Assembly (NCBI RefSeq): GCF_947242115.1
Contig: NC_074723.1
Location: 13,827,501 to 13,891,500, forward strand
Direction: 5' to 3'
Source: Biomphalaria glabrata
Taxonomy: Eukaryota; Mollusca; Gastropoda; Planorbidae
Length of the DNA: 64,000 bases
The notes beneath the pieces are model-generated. The model saw only the letters and a list, made by a program, of their open reading frames with translations. It ran no database searches and had not been told where the DNA came from. Shown here piece by piece: positions 12,197-23,734 of the stretch. The position numbers were made by a program, and so were the translations under genes. Within the stretch, counting starts at the first letter, position 1, and the number at the start of each line of letters is the position of its first letter.

Positions 12197-12804
12197 TTCC
12201 TGAAAAGGGAAAAAAATGACACCACTACACTGATATATATGTAATACAACATCAAATCATGTCATGTTTATTTTGCTTTTTAAGACATAATTTAAATCAG
12301 GACTACAAAGAACAATTTCATTTTAAATTCTAGCCTATTTGATTTTATCTTATTCTTAGGATGTATCTCAGACACCTATAAAAAGTATTTCAAGTAGCTC
12401 TTATCTCACTAAGATAGGGCAGAGTGCTAAATGACAGACTAAAGATTTGAAGCTAGTAAATTATAAGGCCTGTGTGTTAGAAACTAACTAGATTCTAGTG
12501 GCCTAGTTTTCTCTGTGATGGTTATTTCATTCCTAATAAAATATTTTTTCTTATTCATTGTTTAATTGTGCTGTTAAGGCTTTGATTTTAAGCCCTCATT
12601 TCATCTAATATAATAATAATAATAATCTTTATTATCCGTATATATATATAAATATTTGAGAATATTTGTTTTTTTTCTTAATGCGTTTATAATGTTTCCC
12701 CCTCCACTTTACATTCTTGATGAGAAGTAATATATTGTACTTAGCTATAGCGCTTCTATTGAATGTGGGGGGTGTAATATTATAATATTATCCTATGCAT
12801 GATC

Positions 12805-12985
12805 AAATGCCAAGGTATGGTGAAAGTAGTGGAAATCTTTTGAGAGATGAGAACGGTTAGAATAATTATGACCATGCCGCTGATAACTTATCATCAAAGG
12901 CCAAGGTGTGGTGGAAGCAGTGGAAATCATTTAAGAGATGAGAACTATTTGAATACTTATGATCATGCGCTGATAACTCCTGATG
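12805..12985. repeat. Two-copy tandem duplication (about 90 bp unit)
   Basis: Both halves read CAAAKGCCAAGGTRTGGTG, then GTGGAAATC, AGAGATGAGAAC and CGCTGATAACT. The copies differ at roughly one site in ten. Confidence 0.6.
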
Positions 12986-13364
12986 ACCATCTTTCACATT
13001 ATTTTATTTTTCTGTCGCTCTTTCTTGAAAACGGGCGTGTCATTTTTAGCCTTGAAATTTATAAGTTTGTTTTTTTATTCTAATAAAGGTTGACTTTACC
13101 CATCCTCAGGATATCATGTCGCCTAAAAATAAGTTTTGCTTTAATTCCTTTTAAACATTAAAGTTGTAAATTGTGTTATAGGCATTCATTAAGTTTTTTA
13201 AAATTATTCATATTCATGTTAAACTTAATATTAAGAAAGGTTTTAATCAGGAAACAGCATTAAGTGGTAAATGTGGAAGTTTGGAGTGGAGCCCTGTTGT
13301 TAAATAAGGACTATTTTAAATAGTAAAGTCTATAAAATAAAATAAAGCATTAAACTTGGGTGAA

Positions 13365-13540
13365 TGACATCAGGCAGAGCGGAAGACCCAGGAATATAAG
13401 GTGCCGGGATTTGGAAGCAAATGCCAAGCAGAATGGAACAGTTGCAAAGACTCGCCCAGAACTAACACCTGGAAGAAGCTGGTTGGTGGCTAATGCCCCA
13501 GACAGAATCACAGGCAGAAAGAGATAAGAGCTGAATGTGA
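13365..13540 (+). mobile_element. LINE 3' tail remnant
   Basis: Translated pieces in different frames resemble the LINE C-terminal pattern GRP-RNI, DLEA, then LAQ and WKKLVGG. It is broken by several frame changes, so it is old. Family assignment rests on this short pattern only. Confidence 0.42.
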
Positions 13541-14429
13541 TCAAGGAATGGGCAAGATCATCCTTCACAGGTCTACACAAGAATATGAATGGAACAAGAC
13601 ACATGAAGTTGTGAAAGAATCAAAACTGATACCCACAAACTCATATATTTATAACAATCAAATTGAAGAATCTAAATCTAATTCTAAACTTCTTCACATC
13701 AAAAAAGGACACTGTCCCATGGGAAACCATTATTCTTGATTAGATCTAGTCAACAGTGTCCATAGCATGGTATTGTTTAAATAAAATGTAGATCTATATT
13801 ATGTATTTTTGTAATGACATGTTGTTTTGTAATTGTGCTGCGCTGGGTCAAACAACTATTCAGCATGAGACATGATGAGATCGTCAAAGGTGGGTGGACA
13901 ACTATTTGTCATGAGGTGATCTTCTTTGACTTTGGCAAGCTTAAACTTAAAGGAGGACAGTGCCTCACTGTCTAGTGATATGACTTGCCGATATATTCTA
14001 TGTAGATGTAGACGTCTAGTTTGTAAAATTTACCAGAATAGTATTAACTTAAGAAGTATACTCTAGGCCACTCTAGGGGCTAGTATTAACTAGTATAGAC
14101 AAAGTGACATAGACATAGTAGTAGTAGATGCTAAGATTCTATATTAATTAGATCTATTATTCTGTATTTTTATACTAATCATACTCATGAGTGACGAGTC
14201 ATAGACTAGATCTACTCATGATTATTCATGCTACTCATGATTATTCATGATACTGTAACAGTGTAACTACTGAGACAACCAAGACCAATTAAGGCAATTA
14301 AAAACAATTTTATTCGTCCAATTCAATTGATTCTTCAATTCTTGATTTAACTTCTCGACTTTTATTTACACACCTGCAACAAGTCAGACAAGTGACTGAT
14401 GGGTGACTAAAGCCTAAATAATAATGTAG

Positions 14430-14570
14430 AGTTTTATCTAGAGTATAGACGATAAAATCTAGATTATATCTAGATCTATAATCTAAATCTAGACCTCTAG
14501 ATCTATAACTATAAAATCCAGATCTAGTCTAGATCTTAGATCTCTAGAATTTAGTATTATTTTTATTTAC
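14430..14570. repeat. TAGATCT-rich low-complexity stretch
   Basis: Dense runs of TAGATCTA and TCTAGATC, also seen at 6360-6620. This composition is a recognisable trait of planorbid snail DNA and has no visible coding content. Confidence 0.4.
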
Positions 14571-15049
14571 ACAATCTAGAGTCTAACCAGATAGACAGAA
14601 AAGAAATTGGCCAAGTATTGTTTTCGATAGATTTGTTTCTAAATGACTGATATTTATTTATTTTTGTTACAATTTCAGTCTAGATTCTGCGTTTTTTTTT
14701 TCTAGTTATTTTAAAAGATATATTTTATAGAAATTGCATAAGTTAGATTGTATTTTATATTTATATTTTACAAAATTAATTAGTATTAATTATATTAAGA
14801 TGCGATATTTAGTTTGAGTTTATCTGGCATGAAAAGTTAAAGGTTGACAGTTGCCAGATATTTCAAGAGAAAAAAAAATCTCAAATCGTACATCGTGACC
14901 ATAGACTATGATAAGGTCAGATCATAGTTAACATTCAAATCGATATGCTAACCTGGAAATTTAAAATTGTGATATAGATCTAGATGTAATAATATAAATA
15001 TCTTTTGTAACCACTAGAATTACACAGCTGCTGCACCCGTTGATTATAC

Positions 15050-15480
15050 CCATTCCAGGCTCTAGACATCAACAACAGGATAGCCAGTGAAATGGGCACC
15101 ATGTCACGGCTGCAGAAAAGAGTGTGGGACAATACCTTGCTGACTTAGTCTACTGGACCTGTGTGATGAGTAGGCCTACTCAGCATTACGGAAGTGGTCA
15201 ATCTACTCATGGCAGGAAAAAAAAAAGCTAACTATCTTCCACCTTTGATGCCTAAGGTGGATCTTTAAAATAAGGTGGCAAGATAAAATAACCAACGAGT
15301 AAGTGTTACGAAGAGCAGGGTGCCAGGACATCAGCTACGTTATCAGCAGCAGACGCCTTGGGTGCCCAACCTGTGACATCACCTGTGTATCAAGGATTGG
15401 CCTATTTAGCCACACAGGAAGTTGCAAAGGGAAAGGATTGGTGTAAAATGCCAAAGAGACTCTATTCACGAGTCTATTGC
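15050..15480 (+). mobile_element. LINE fragment with internal deletions
   Basis: In order: LDINNRIASEMGTMSRLQKR, VWDNTLLT, then IRWQDKITNE, VLRRAGCQDISYVISSRRLG and finally CVSRIGLFSHTGSCKGK. These are pieces of one LINE ORF2 C-terminal half, out of frame with each other. The final C...SH...C finger matches the fragment at 8153-8530. Confidence 0.65.
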
Positions 15481-16361
15481 ATTTGTGGCCGTAGCATCCC
15501 ATCTGTTTTGTTGTTTGTATGTTTTTAACTATCTCCCTGACATAATTTTTTTTTAACAAATAATTTCTACTATCTGTTACGTTTAATTTGAACGGCCCCC
15601 TCTCTTTCACTTTTTTTTCCACGGGCGGAATGGCTATGTGGGTATTGGGCAGGCAGCAAGTGGGTCGGTAGAGCTGCTATCCAACGATCCGCTTGGATGA
15701 CACGAAACGAAAACAAAAAAAAAAACAATTTTACTAAAAAGAAGACAACTCTGGGGAAAGGAACGTGATAGAAGTTTGAGCTAGATATTGAACATGCTTA
15801 TGCACGATATACTAGGGCCTATATATTTATTTCAATTTTTTATTTACTATTTATTTTGTTGGAAATTCCACTTAGCTATCCATAACTTATATTTACACCA
15901 TACCTAGTTTTATATCACATGCAAAACGTTAAACCGTTATTTCAGCAATGTAACAGCGGCATACATTTCAACATTGCTTTGATATTGTCTTAGGGTAAAC
16001 TACCAGGCCAAGCCTATTTTCTCGTCAGCGTGCTCGATGCCACCCATTTGTTTTGTTCATCACTCACACCCGTATTTTCATGGGTCCATTGAAAGTGTTA
16101 TCTGAGAAGAGAGTGGGGTTTAGTTTAAAGACATTGATGTAACGCAGAAAAACACGAAAATTCAGATGACCATAAAAACTGGTCTGAAACAGTTTTTTTT
16201 TTTAAAAAAAACTATGTTTTGCTAATGTCAAAAAATTTAGTTTTTTTTTTTATATTATTTTTTTTCCAGCTCAGATAATCAAATGATTTTGAATCGCGAT
16301 CAAGACAGAAAAAAGAAATGTTACGAAACGCTTTTGTTGATGTCGTTAAAGTTATTGGGAC

Positions 16362-16455
16362 TTTGTAAGAAATAAGGACTTTGTAAGAAATAAGGACTTT
16401 GTAAGAAATAAGGACTTTGTAAGAAATAAGGACTTTGTAAGAAATAAGGACTTTG
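16362..16455. repeat. 18-bp minisatellite, about 5 copies
   Basis: Perfect tandem units of GGACTTTGTAAGAAATAA. It sits directly beside a tRNA-derived SINE. Confidence 0.92.
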
Positions 16456-16461
16456 TTGAAA

Positions 16462-16600
16462 AATAGGATGGCTGCCTGGTCGTGCGGTTTGCGAGCTGGA
16501 CTGTCTTTCGGACATCGATGGTTCGGGTTCAAACCATGCCCGCTTCCATCCCCCGTCGGTCAGTTCATCTTTGGTCATTTCATCCCCGGTCATTTAAGAA
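16462..16600 (+). mobile_element. tRNA-derived SINE (family 2)
   Basis: Head GGCTGCCTGGTCGTGCGGTT then CGATGGTTCGGGTTCAAACC, a clear box A and box B pair, followed by GCCCGCTTCCATCCCCCGTC. This head recurs widely in lophotrochozoan genomes. The tail GGTCATTTCATC repeats twice. Confidence 0.62.
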
Positions 16601-16830
16601 AGAGCAATGATTATCTGTTTCTATGACCAACGGTTAAAGAGCAGGGTGTCACGTGGCCAGCACTACGACCAACCACCTTTCCCCAACTAAAGTCAGATAC
16701 CCATTAGAGTTGGCTGGACTCAGGGGAGCCTTAAAAATCCCGAAATTCAAAATCCCAGTCTTCACCGAGATTCAAACCCAGGACCCAGGGTTCAGAATCC
16801 AAGCGCTTAACCCCTCAGCCACCGCGCGAT
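16601..16830 (-). mobile_element. tRNA-derived SINE (family 1)
   Basis: Same family as 10000-10275, head on the right (GGCTGAGGGGTTAAGCGCTT on the minus strand) with body landmark CACGTGGCCAGCACTACGAC on plus. It is more diverged, and its 3' end abuts the preceding SINE. Confidence 0.76.
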
Positions 16831-17268
16831 AAGTCAGTCATATGTCCCTCAAATTTCAGTCTTGGCCCGCACAGCACTTTTGAATTATGTGGAGCTGCGA
16901 TTGTTTCGTTACCACAATAAATAGTGTGTTACAGACGCTCAAAGTGCAGGAAAACATTTGGCGTGATGCCCTGCCCCGGTCCACGTCAAACCCCCTAATT
17001 TGTACTTTTTTTTGTGTGCTCTAATGCGGTTGTGTCTTAAGTAAGCGATTCAGATACATCGAAGTAGAAAAACAAGCATTGGTTTTTCAAACTGAGCTTC
17101 AAAGGTAATTTCTTTACATGTCAAAAACAGCATACTTAGTAGACCCAAACTAGGTTATGGGCGTGCAGAGGTTGCATGAATACGAGGTAAAGGGAGGTAC
17201 TAAAAACAAGTGCACTATGACAGGGAAACAATGAAAGGATGGTGTGTGTGTGGGGGGGGGGGTCAGCT

Positions 17269-17939
17269 GCACATGGGCGTAGCCAGGATTTTTTCTTTTC
17301 GGGGGCGGGGTGCGGAATTTTTCCTTTCCAATATATATAGCACATATATACGTGCGTGTGTGTGTGTGTGCATAATTAAACTTTATTACATTCTGACCCT
17401 TCATTCTTTCAAAAGACGTTTATTGTACCCTAGAATTGGCTCTTCCTATAGTTAGTAAACAAATTGTAGACTACCCGCCATTGCCAGCATGGGGGTCTGA
17501 GGGACTGGTGTGAGCTCGCCCCGTCGCCATGCACTATTTCCGGTATTAAAAGCCAACAAAATGCACATGCTGAGGTATCTACGGTGCATTATCCTGCTAT
17601 CAAAAAGTTTATTTTAAAAATCTTACTGACTTAGATCCTCCCGCGTCGTTCGACGCATTAGGCATCAAAACTCTCTGTATGGGGGTATTTAAACTCAAAA
17701 CCATTAGGAGAGGTTTTAAACTTTAAAAAAATCCCTCTGGAGGAGGAGGTTAAACTCACCCCCCTCACCCTTGGTATGGCTTCGCTCATAGAATATAAAA
17801 ACAAAACCCTCTTGGCTGCGCTGGGGCAAGCGATGGTTTAGTATTAAAATCTCACCTAAAATAAACAGAATCAAAGCATAACACCAGTCACTAAATTCCT
17901 ATCTCCGTTCATTTCACCCCCAACCTGGCTATGCCAATG
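17269..17939. mobile_element. MITE with GGCGTAGCCAGG-type ends
   Basis: Left end CATGGGCGTAGCCAGG; right end, inverted, CATTGGCATAGCCAGG. GGTCAGC is found next to both ends, a probable target duplication of 7-8 bp with about three extra bases on the left. The interior shares 100+ bp with the 11.28-11.66 kb repeat. No coding content, so it is non-autonomous; hAT-like by end sequence and duplication length. Confidence 0.55.
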
Positions 17940-18302
17940 GGTCAGCATATAAAGGATTAAAGTTTCCAGATACTGAATTCAAGCGAGGTAACTATTTTGT
18001 AACTAAAAATAAAAATGCCTAAGTTACCAAACGTTGTTATTTGCTCTTACCCCGGTCACATTGCCACGAATCACACTAAGTTTGTGAACATAACAATTAG
18101 CGCAATCATTAATTAAGCAATGAGAAGTTTGGCATGTAAACACACACACAGACACACAAATGGAGCCAAGGACACATTTTAGAAATGTATTTTCTTATAT
18201 AATTTTTTTTACACAACAATATTTGCACTAAGAAACCAAAGAAGCTAGGCAATTGAAACATCAAGATTTCATTTTGGAAGAGTAATATATGTGTTGATCC
18301 TA

Positions 18303-18372
18303 TCACTTATACGGTAGCTCACCAATGTAGTTACCACTGTGGATCAAAAATAATCAATCAATCAATCAATCA

Positions 18373-18425
<53 letters not shown>

Positions 18426-21400
18426 CAGTGTATGTCTAATGTCTGCCTTTATCTCAGTATGTTGTAACCAGTATCTCCTAGTATACTTACGGTGGATTAT
18501 ACTCGCAGAAGACCAAGTTGGGCCACTGTCCCATTCCAGATGGACAATGGATTATAGCACAGCCTACAAACTCCGTGTTTCTCCATACAATCTTCAAATG
18601 TGATAATAAAACATTACTGTACTCAAGTTGTACTTAGCAAAGACATAAAGGATATGTGTCATAGTTAGTTTGGTGCAAAGTTTATTTGTAAGCCTAATTT
18701 CTATGAATGTAATTATGATTTATTATCTTCATATTTCATTTTGATTACTTATCATTCACATTATTCATATCATTGTGTAAATATCATAGTTTTTTTTATT
18801 TTATAGACGACTTTGTGCGCATGGTGTGTCTGTTAGACTTAACCTAGGGACTAATATGATTATAATACAAAAAGACAAACAATAATTCTTATTAAAATGA
18901 TTACAAACATTGTAATTAAATGTATACTTAGCTACCTAACATTTAAAATATGTAATAATATATAACCAAAGTCCTGACAACATGGCCGGATTGAAGTAAA
19001 TGGATGTCATGAAATATGGTTTAAATAGAATAATTGTTATGCCAATGTCCTCCATAAAAATAACAAAACGTTAATTAAGAAACGATAATGACAAACGTGT
19101 GTTTCGGGGGGGGAGGAGGGGGGATTCGAGTAAAATAAATATTTTTAATTTTCTAGATTAGCGGTTCTCAATCTGTTGGTCGCGATTAACGAATGGTCTC
19201 CTAAGACCATTGCCAGTTCCTTTTTCTTTTCTTTGGTTGTCTTTCAAGGATAGATGTTGCAGATAACTGAATTAGAATTCAAACATTGTAATTGTCGCAG
19301 TATCAAAAGTATTGTTAACGGATGACGTGAAGTATTTTAATGATGGCGATAAAACAGAGTTTCGTTTCTTAAAACCTTAAAATGACTACTCCAGCTTTTG
19401 ATGTATTTTGTTTAAAATGTCCATTACAGAGCGCATCATTCATGTACACACCATGCCCAGTGTGCTTAGGACTAATCCTTTTATGTGGACTAGTGGGGGG
19501 GGGGGGAGAGATCTGGCAGAAGGTTTCTATGTTGTCTTTATAGGCTCAGTAAACAAGACTCCGCTCGAGTCAGGATTCGAACTCAAGCCCCTGTATGTTA
19601 ACCGAGCTGTAGACAAGTGGTTTTGGCTTCTCAGCCACATATCCCCACCATTAAGTGACTTATGAACAAAATAATTTTTAAATTACTTTTTAAGGGGTTG
19701 TGGAACTGTGAAGGCTGAGAATTGCTGTTCTAGATCTTTTTTAATATAATGACTTAGTAGGTCATCTTGTATGTTTGGATGCCTTTAAAGGCTTAAAACA
19801 AAAGCGTAATTTACAATATAGGTTACTCTAAATATTAGAAATAGGCCTACTGAAAGAATATAGGAGTCAATGGTGATACCTGAGAATAATGGCCACAAGA
19901 ATAGTCAGAACGAGTAATACAGCTCCATTGATCGTAGTCTACAAAATTCTTTTCATTGATCCAACTTTTAACGGCGTCTGCGGCAAGTTCCGGGTGGTTC
20001 CATTTAGCAGCTGCGAGAAGAAACAAACAGGTACATAAGGCCTATTCATCAGCACAAAATAGGGAAAGAGAGGAACGCGCAGAGTGGCCAGTTTTACAAG
20101 GACTTTTATAAGGCTCGTGATTTTTTGACATTCCCCTTTTTTTTTCTTTGCTAATTATTTTGTTTTATTACAACTTGATTCTGTTATAACCAATTAGGTG
20201 GCTCTATATTGTTATAACTCTGCCATGCGCACCGCTATCCATGCTAGTGCAGAAAGTGCGCACTTCTAGAAACCAGACTAGGAAGGATGTTTACATGAGG
20301 AAGAAGAAGGATTTCTGCCCAAGTCTAGAGCAGAAGTGAAAAGACTGTGCTAGAGATTGATGTTGTTATAATGCATTTGTGATGTCCTATGAATAAACAT
20401 CACTGCCTCCTTGAGTTGCCTCCCCTACGTCATTACAATATTTTAAAAGAGGCCAGAGGTTTTGTTGTTTTATTTAAATCTGTTTTATTAGTTAATGTTT
20501 AGTGTGTTTTTCAACCAAAGAATAGCAAGTGCTGAAAACGGCGCAGACGACGAATTGGGAACTAAAATAGAACTCTGTTAGACAAGCATCAGTTTAACAA
20601 AATATGTAGGTCACAGCTGAGTCTGCCAATCCAAATAACATACTTCATTCATCCTTCACACACGAATACATCGCTTTAATTTAATACGTTTTTTTAGCTC
20701 AATGGTATAAGTTTTCTACTTACGACTGCTTGCATACAGGTTTTCTCCGTAGGGACCATTTGAGTGTTGAAATTGGCATTTTTTGCCTTCTGAAGCAGCG
20801 TATCTGGCCAGTTCATAGTCCCATTTCTTTAAAAAAATAATAATTCATAGAAGTTTGATTATTTAAAAAAAAACGAGGATCCTTTAACAATCATTAATAA
20901 TAATAATAATAATCTTTATTGTCCCTTTGGAGTGGCTAGCATTTTTTTTTTACTGACAGTGAACATTACCTTCAATACCTCGACCAAATGACATAGGCAT
21001 ATACAATTTGTTATGTAGTGGTAGAGGACGCAGCTGCCAGTTAAATTTGTCAAATTATAATCATCTTAAAATTAAATTTAGTCCGGATGTCTAGATATTC
21101 TATATCTTGAACACACGTCTGTAAGCGAATATTCCCGCATGTATTCAAAGTTAAATAAATAAATAGACTTCCAGAAACATTTTGCGCACCTTCTTCTAGG
21201 TCTGGATCTATAATTATATACTCTTAGTAGATTTATACATTCGCTCATGATTCGCTTAACCAGGATTTTTTAAAGGTGCGATTTGGCGCGAGATAAAAAA
21301 ACGTAAAAAAAAAAAAAAAAGAAGTCATCAGCTTCATAGAGGAGGATATTTCTTTAACTTTTTTACAATTTTTTAAACAAACATTTTTAATATTTTAATG

Positions 21401-21586
21401 TGGCGTTAGTTTTCAGATCTTCAATGTTTCTCTTACCAGAGGATTGAGTTGGAGCTCTGCCCTTGCATTATTGTGTTCCAGCAGGAAGGCATTAATGTCC
21501 TCAGTGGTGAGCTTAGCTACCTGACATGCGACATGACAAATACCCAAACAAGTACAGAACAAAATCGCTAGAAGCAGTTTCGCCAT
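18303..21586 (-). CDS. Secreted CAP-domain (CRISP/PR-1 superfamily) protein, gene A, complete
   Basis: Five exons in coding order: 21586-21437, 20826-20724, 20010-19880, 18591-18491, 18336-18303. All junctions are GT-AG and phases match, giving 172 aa. Residues 1-22 form a signal peptide (MAKLLLAILFCTCLGICHVA). The CAP domain follows: LLEHNNARAEL, then KWDYELARYAA, QFQHSNGPYGENLYASS, a WINEKN helix, CGHYSQIVWRNTEFVGCAII and VFCEYNPPGNYIGELPY. The four residues of the CAP cavity are present (H in QHS, E in GEN, E in WINE, H in CGH), and six cysteines fall in the mature protein. There is no C-terminal cysteine-rich domain, so it is a minimal PR-1-like form. The protein is secreted; its function is not predictable, since CAP proteins vary in role. 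A paralogue lies 11 kb away. Confidence 0.93.
18350..18425. repeat. (TCAA)n(TCTA)n compound microsatellite
   Basis: Lies in the last intron of CAP gene A. The paralogous intron of gene B carries the same compound repeat at 29377-29475, so it predates the duplication. Confidence 0.93.
19159..19727. mobile_element. Non-autonomous hAT-type element in CAP gene A intron 3
   Basis: Left end TAGCGGTTCTCAAT; right end, inverted, CAGCAATTCTCAGC. A perfect 8-bp duplication, TTCTAGAT, flanks both ends (19151-19158 and 19728-19735), the hAT signature. The start GCGGTTCTCAA followed by GGTCGCGA is typical of a large animal hAT MITE group. A SINE-like segment is nested inside. A relic stands in the same intron of gene B. 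Confidence 0.78.
19440..19660 (-). mobile_element. Possible tRNA-derived SINE nested in the hAT MITE
   Basis: On the minus strand GGCTGAGAAGCCAAAACC (box A-like) and GAGTTCGAATCC (box B) stand about 40 bases apart, followed by ACTCGAGCGGAG and a poly-C tract. The end landmarks are weak. It is absent from the gene B copy. Confidence 0.4.
20210..20437 (+). repeat. Dispersed repeat family X, possibly a solo LTR
   Basis: Begins TGTTATAACTCTGCCATGC and ends near CATTACA, with AATAAA toward its 3' end. Copies occur at 42608-42818 (plus) and 31140-31374 (minus). Length near 230 bp, TG...CA ends and an internal poly(A) signal would fit a solo LTR, but no target duplication could be proven. Confidence 0.45.
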
Positions 21587-21627
21587 TCACCGTAACTGTA
21601 ATAGACGCAACTACATGACAAAGGCGA

Positions 21628-21635
21628 TTTTTAAA
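21628..21635 (-). promoter_or_regulatory. Candidate TATA-like box of CAP gene A
   Basis: A TTTAAAA-like motif 42 bases upstream of the start codon. The same motif lies at exactly the same distance upstream of CAP gene B, in otherwise diverged DNA, which supports conservation. Confidence 0.35.
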
Positions 21636-21868
21636 CAAGACATTACAGTAATAGAAAATTTAAAAAGAAAATGAAATCGAGAGAAAAAAAGGTGAAGGAG
21701 ATTTGAAGATTTCAGGCAGACAGAAGGAATAAGTTGGTATAAAACAACACCAAATGATTCTTTGAAATCGCTCTATTTGCTTATATTACCTACATTTCAT
21801 TGTCCTGCTAGAAGGTTCAGAATTCTCATTATCTAATTTGATTATAAAGGTTAAGCATGCTCATTTTA

Positions 21869-22030
21869 GGAGGTGCGGTGGCTGAGCGGTAAAGCGCTTG
21901 GATTCCGAACCGGGGAGAGGGGGTTCGAAACCTGGTCGCCTCTGAGCCCACACAGCTCTAATGGATACCTGACGTTAGATGGGAAAAAATAAAGGGGTTT
22001 GGTCGTTGTGATGGCCACTTAAAAAGGGGA
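21869..22030 (+). mobile_element. tRNA-derived SINE (family 1)
   Basis: Head GGTGGCTGAGCGGTAAAGCG and GGTTCGAAACC, then GGTCGTTGTGATGGCCAC. It is a shortened copy of the 10.0 kb SINE and lies just upstream of CAP gene A. Confidence 0.78.
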
Positions 22031-22304
22031 ACTTTGCTCATTTTATGTACATATAACATATCATTTTTTACCAATCTTATATAAACACATTCCGACTATC
22101 AGGGTGGAATCTTGGAGATCCGATCTTATTTCTCCGACCTCCCATTCTCGGATTAAATTGAAACTATGCAGTTTTTTATTGCCGATGACAACACAGAAAT
22201 AAAACAAAACAAAAAAAACTAACCAATTAGTCGTGTTTAAATAATTTTGTTTTATTTAGAATTTACTAAGATAATGGGAGCCAAGCATTCTGTAGAGAAT
22301 TAGG

Positions 22305-22530
22305 TCGTAGCGGCTAAGCGTCGGCCTTCAATCATGGAGGCTGGAGACCTTGGGTTTGAATCAGACTCGAGCAACTTAAAAAAGAAAAGTTTTTGAAAGA
22401 GCAACACGGAAATCTCCCCCCCCCCCCCCAAAAAAAAACAAAAAAAAAACCATTTACCGCCTCCCCCTCTCCCCTAGCTGGTCCATAAAAAGTGATTTGT
22501 CCATAGCAAACTAAGTCTGAAATGTGCAAT
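22305..22530 (+). mobile_element. SINE-like element (family 3)
   Basis: tRNA-like head GTAGCGGCTAAGCGTCGGCC followed by GGTTTGAATCAGACTCGAGC, a poly-C/poly-A tract and CTAGCTGGTCCATAAAAAGT. Related in body to the 3.75 kb element (CACTGGTCCACAAATGAC). Confidence 0.45.
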
Positions 22531-22539
22531 GTCACTCAA

Positions 22540-23730
22540 TAAGCTTTGTTTCTTTGTATTCCTTTGCGATATAATTGTTACAAATTAAAACAAGATCATG
22601 ACTTAATTATTCCTTATCCGGACCAATCGAGGGTCAGCACCTGAGTTTGTGTGATCTTAATTCCTCTTTGTAATCTTGTTATATCATGTTATACAGTAGT
22701 TACAGGTTGTATGTATACAAAATACATATTTATAAATTGGAAACCAACCGAAAAATGTTTTTTCCCTTCTTGAAACATGTTTCGCTTCTCTAGTAAGTCA
22801 GAAAAGACATGCTATTTATGTTTGAAATTAGATTCTACTTACTTTCTCCTTCCGCTTGTATCCGTGAACTTGTGTACTAGGACCGGTGTACACAAACTGT
22901 GTGAGAGAAACTTAATGGCTACAAGCAGCGACAATTATGCAGTATCAGCGTTTCTTAAATGGAGAAACTTAATTAAAAAGTAAAAAGTCGATAAACCTTA
23001 AGTACAGAAGACTTAGATCTGCTTCCTTGTTCAACATCGATAATGTTTGTACAAAGCTAGTATCAACTCACCCTGTCTGTCTGTGTCTAGTAAAAAGTTT
23101 GTACATGTTATTTCTCTCGCTTTAAAATAAGTTGGAAACAAAAATGCATAACCATACAATCTTCTATAGTCACAACCACCTCACTAGCGGAGTGATTAGC
23201 ATATTTACTCAGACATCCATTTCCAGATAAGTGAAAGAATCAAGTGTAGTGAGAAAGTTAAAAGCATGAAATAGCGCAAACCAACAATTGGTAATTTTAT
23301 TGGTCTAGATCTATTACAAATTTAAATACATGACTGATCAAAACTAATTGATAGGCTACAATTTTACTTCGTATAAGCTTTGTTTTTTGTTTTTTATAAT
23401 TTAAAAAAATGTTCCTGTTTTCGTTCTAGAATGCGTAAAGATCGAATCTAAAAGTGATGTCTGAAATCTTGTTCATGATTCTTTTTTTTTATTTATTTAT
23501 TTGATATTGTGGCATGTCATGTGTTTCAATGCCTTAGTGTTTGATCTTATAATAAGAGAGTGAGGCAAATAAACGCTTGGCTTTTATTTCAAACTTTGCG
23601 ACTTTGTTGTGTAGCTTTTACTTTGTATAGGCAATCTGGCAAGTGTTGTTTGTTGTTGTTGTTTTAGATCTATCTATTTCGTTACTTTCAGTATGTCAAA
23701 TGGGATCCAACAATCAAGTATGTTTGTGTA
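22540..23730. other. Gene-free stretch upstream of CAP gene A
   Basis: Holds the upstream part of the segmental duplication to about 23.0 kb, then AT-rich DNA. I see no supported gene. Confidence 0.5.
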
Positions 23731-23734
23731 TCTA

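Larger units (their letters stand above)
18215..23010. repeat. Segmental duplication, copy 1 (CAP gene and flanks)
   Basis: All five CAP exons, their introns, the TCAA/TCTA microsatellite and the upstream DNA to about 23.0 kb align with 29220-34960. The promoter-distal part is weaker but still shows landmarks such as TCCTTCCGCTT and AAACTTAATTAAAAAGTA. Copy-specific insertions explain the length differences. Confidence 0.75.

Noticed and set aside
17210-17455. Small plus-strand frame near a G-run
   Set aside because: It lies across a microsatellite and a MITE end; no homology recognised.
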